Assembly (NCBI GenBank): GCA_949316235.1
Contig: OX438751.1
Coordinates: 26,193,885-26,257,884 of the forward strand
Length of the DNA stretch: 64,000 nt
Source of the DNA: Oegoconia quadripuncta
Lineage: Eukaryota; Arthropoda; Insecta; Lepidoptera; Autostichidae
Direction of reading: 5' to 3'
The notes under the pieces were generated by a model. That model worked only from the letters and a program-made list of their open reading frames with translations. It searched no databases and was not told where the DNA came from. Shown one piece after another: positions 62,913 through 64,000 of the stretch (the stretch's first letter is position 1; each line of letters begins with the position of its first letter). A program made the position numbers and the translations under genes.

Positions 62913-63604
62913 ATTTGCTTAAAATACTAGAAATATAACATTAAAGAATGATGTATTTTGGTACATTAAGTACTTGAAAGTAATAATGAGACCTCAAATT
63001 CTACCACTGAGTGCTCTGCAAATATTTATACAGTTGTATAAGTCATTTAACTATTAATTTAAGTACTATTACATCGAACTTGAAATTAAATCGATAATTG
63101 AAATCGAACCCGCGACCTCCATTTTGCAAACCTTATGATGTTTAGGTACATTGAGCCCAGATTATATTCCACATAGCTCGCTAACAGAATTTATGTATGT
63201 AAAGTGATATCACTGCAATTAACGCCACTGTGGCCGCATAGTGGAGTCGACAAATCGTAAACCCGGGGCGGTATTAATCGTAATTGCGACCGGTCCGGGC
63301 CGGCCCGGGACGAGGCCGTAAATTACTCGCTGTCCAGTGATGTATACGGACGCGTCCAGCACTCACACCGCGTTCACTGGCCGCTACTGTTGTGTGTGAC
63401 CTGTGTGTTGTCACATATGTATACAGGATGTAAATTAAGCCTTAAACCACGTATAATGTAACTTGAATAAAACTCTTTAAACCCAGATATTGTAAATAAA
63501 ATTCCAAAAAAAAAGTACTTCTTTTACACGTTACACGAACGTTTGAGCGTTTATCCCATCGTACACGGTAGTTCATACAAAATTTCAAGTCCAAATTTTT
63601 CGAA
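62913..63604. other. no gene; GC-rich block 63190-63400
   Basis: 63215-63390 is CpG-rich (CCCGGGGCGGTATTAATCG, GCGACCGGTCCGGGCCGGCC, TACGGACGCGTCCAGCACTC). 63095-63160 (ATCGAACCCGCGACCTCC, ACATTGAGCCCAG) is a decayed reverse SINE-B head. The GC block matches no repeat here and may be regulatory or single-copy. Confidence 0.35.
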
Positions 63605-63730
63605 ATTAATAGATGCTACACCTTCCTCAAAGGCCGGCAACGCATCTGTGACCCTTTTGGTGTTGCGGGTGTCCATGGGCGGCGGTGATTGCTTCCTCGT
63701 TTGCCGCCCTCGCATATAAAAAAAAAATAT
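63605..63730 (+). mobile_element. LINE 3' end with poly-A
   Basis: CTCAAAGGCCGGCAACGCAT, TTTGGTGTTGCGGGTGTCCA, TGGGCGGCGGTGATTGCTTC, then A-run. The forward version of the family at 29364-29690. Confidence 0.78.
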
Positions 63731-64000
63731 CGATTCTAATGAAACTTAAAACAAGTTAATAGAAGCCATTTGTAAAATTTTAATATAATTTTATTTATTT
63801 ACATAGAATCAACGGCATTATTACAAATTCTTATACAGAAAACTAATACCAAACTTATGCCAATTAAAGATTCTTATTAAGTTACTGACAATGGTTACCT
63901 TAACATTGTATGGGTAATGTTTTGTATTATTAAATTTTTATTAAATTACAATAAATAAAATAAACAATAAAAATGTGGAACTAAATAAAAATCGCACTAA
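63731..64000. other. AT-rich window end, nothing recognised
   Basis: Possible LINE-type tail text (AATTTTATTTATTTACATAG) but not assignable. Confidence 0.35.

Noticed and set aside
1..64000. A phage, plasmid or bacterial defence system
   Set aside because: No operons, ribosome binding sites, integrases or bacterial genes; the repeats are those of an insect genome.

Overview
The window looks like non-coding, repeat-dense DNA from an insect, most likely a moth or butterfly (Lepidoptera). The evidence is AT-rich sequence without operons or long open frames, several tRNA-headed and one 5S-rRNA-headed SINE family, jockey/CR1-type non-LTR retrotransposon tails, interspersed repeats ending in the CCGCGGCTTCG-type and CCCCCGACG-type motifs that are abundant in lepidopteran genomes, and a short TTAGG run (the insect telomere unit). 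I could not run a database search, so the taxon is inferred from familiarity with these repeats.

I find no host protein-coding gene I can defend. The only recognisable protein fragments are decayed reverse-transcriptase pieces of non-LTR retrotransposons (about 1.8, 7.2-7.9, 12.7, 35.0-35.8, 37.6, 45.9, 46.5 and 56.7 kb). Other open frames up to about 160 codons lie inside SINEs, minisatellites or foldback elements, or show no coding signature.

Working names used here: SINE-A (tRNA-like head, tail block ending near TCCGAAATATT), SINE-B (tRNA-like head, tail ending in an ATCAGGTGTGATTGAGGTCA block), SINE-C (tRNA-like head, tail with CTAGATGGCGCTGTGT), SINE-D (5S rRNA-derived head), SINE-E (tRNA-like head, tail ACGGGCTGATGATG). 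SINE-A, B and C account for about 25 insertions on both strands. Several SINEs are chimeric (D head on E tail at 9.0 kb; E head on C tail at 58.5 kb).

DNA-transposon-like foldback elements are the most striking part. They include a 697 bp almost perfect palindrome (48559-49255, 320 bp arms with one mismatch seen); a 322 bp element with internally repeated inverted ends and a 10 bp direct repeat on each side (23347-23668); a 315 bp hAT-like element with a perfect 8 bp target duplication (54120-54434); a 447 bp inverted-repeat element that splits a SINE-B (62422-62868); and a 416 bp element inserted in a 45 bp minisatellite (42276-42691). Nesting is frequent and gives a relative order of insertions.

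The most unusual arrangement is at 48.2-49.35 kb: a CpG-dense, promoter-like segment, then the long palindrome, then an AATAAA hexamer, all on the plus strand. If transcribed it would form a long double-stranded hairpin RNA. Transcription is inference, and an ordinary foldback transposon or an assembly artefact remains possible. Stretches that hold nothing I recognise are listed as such.
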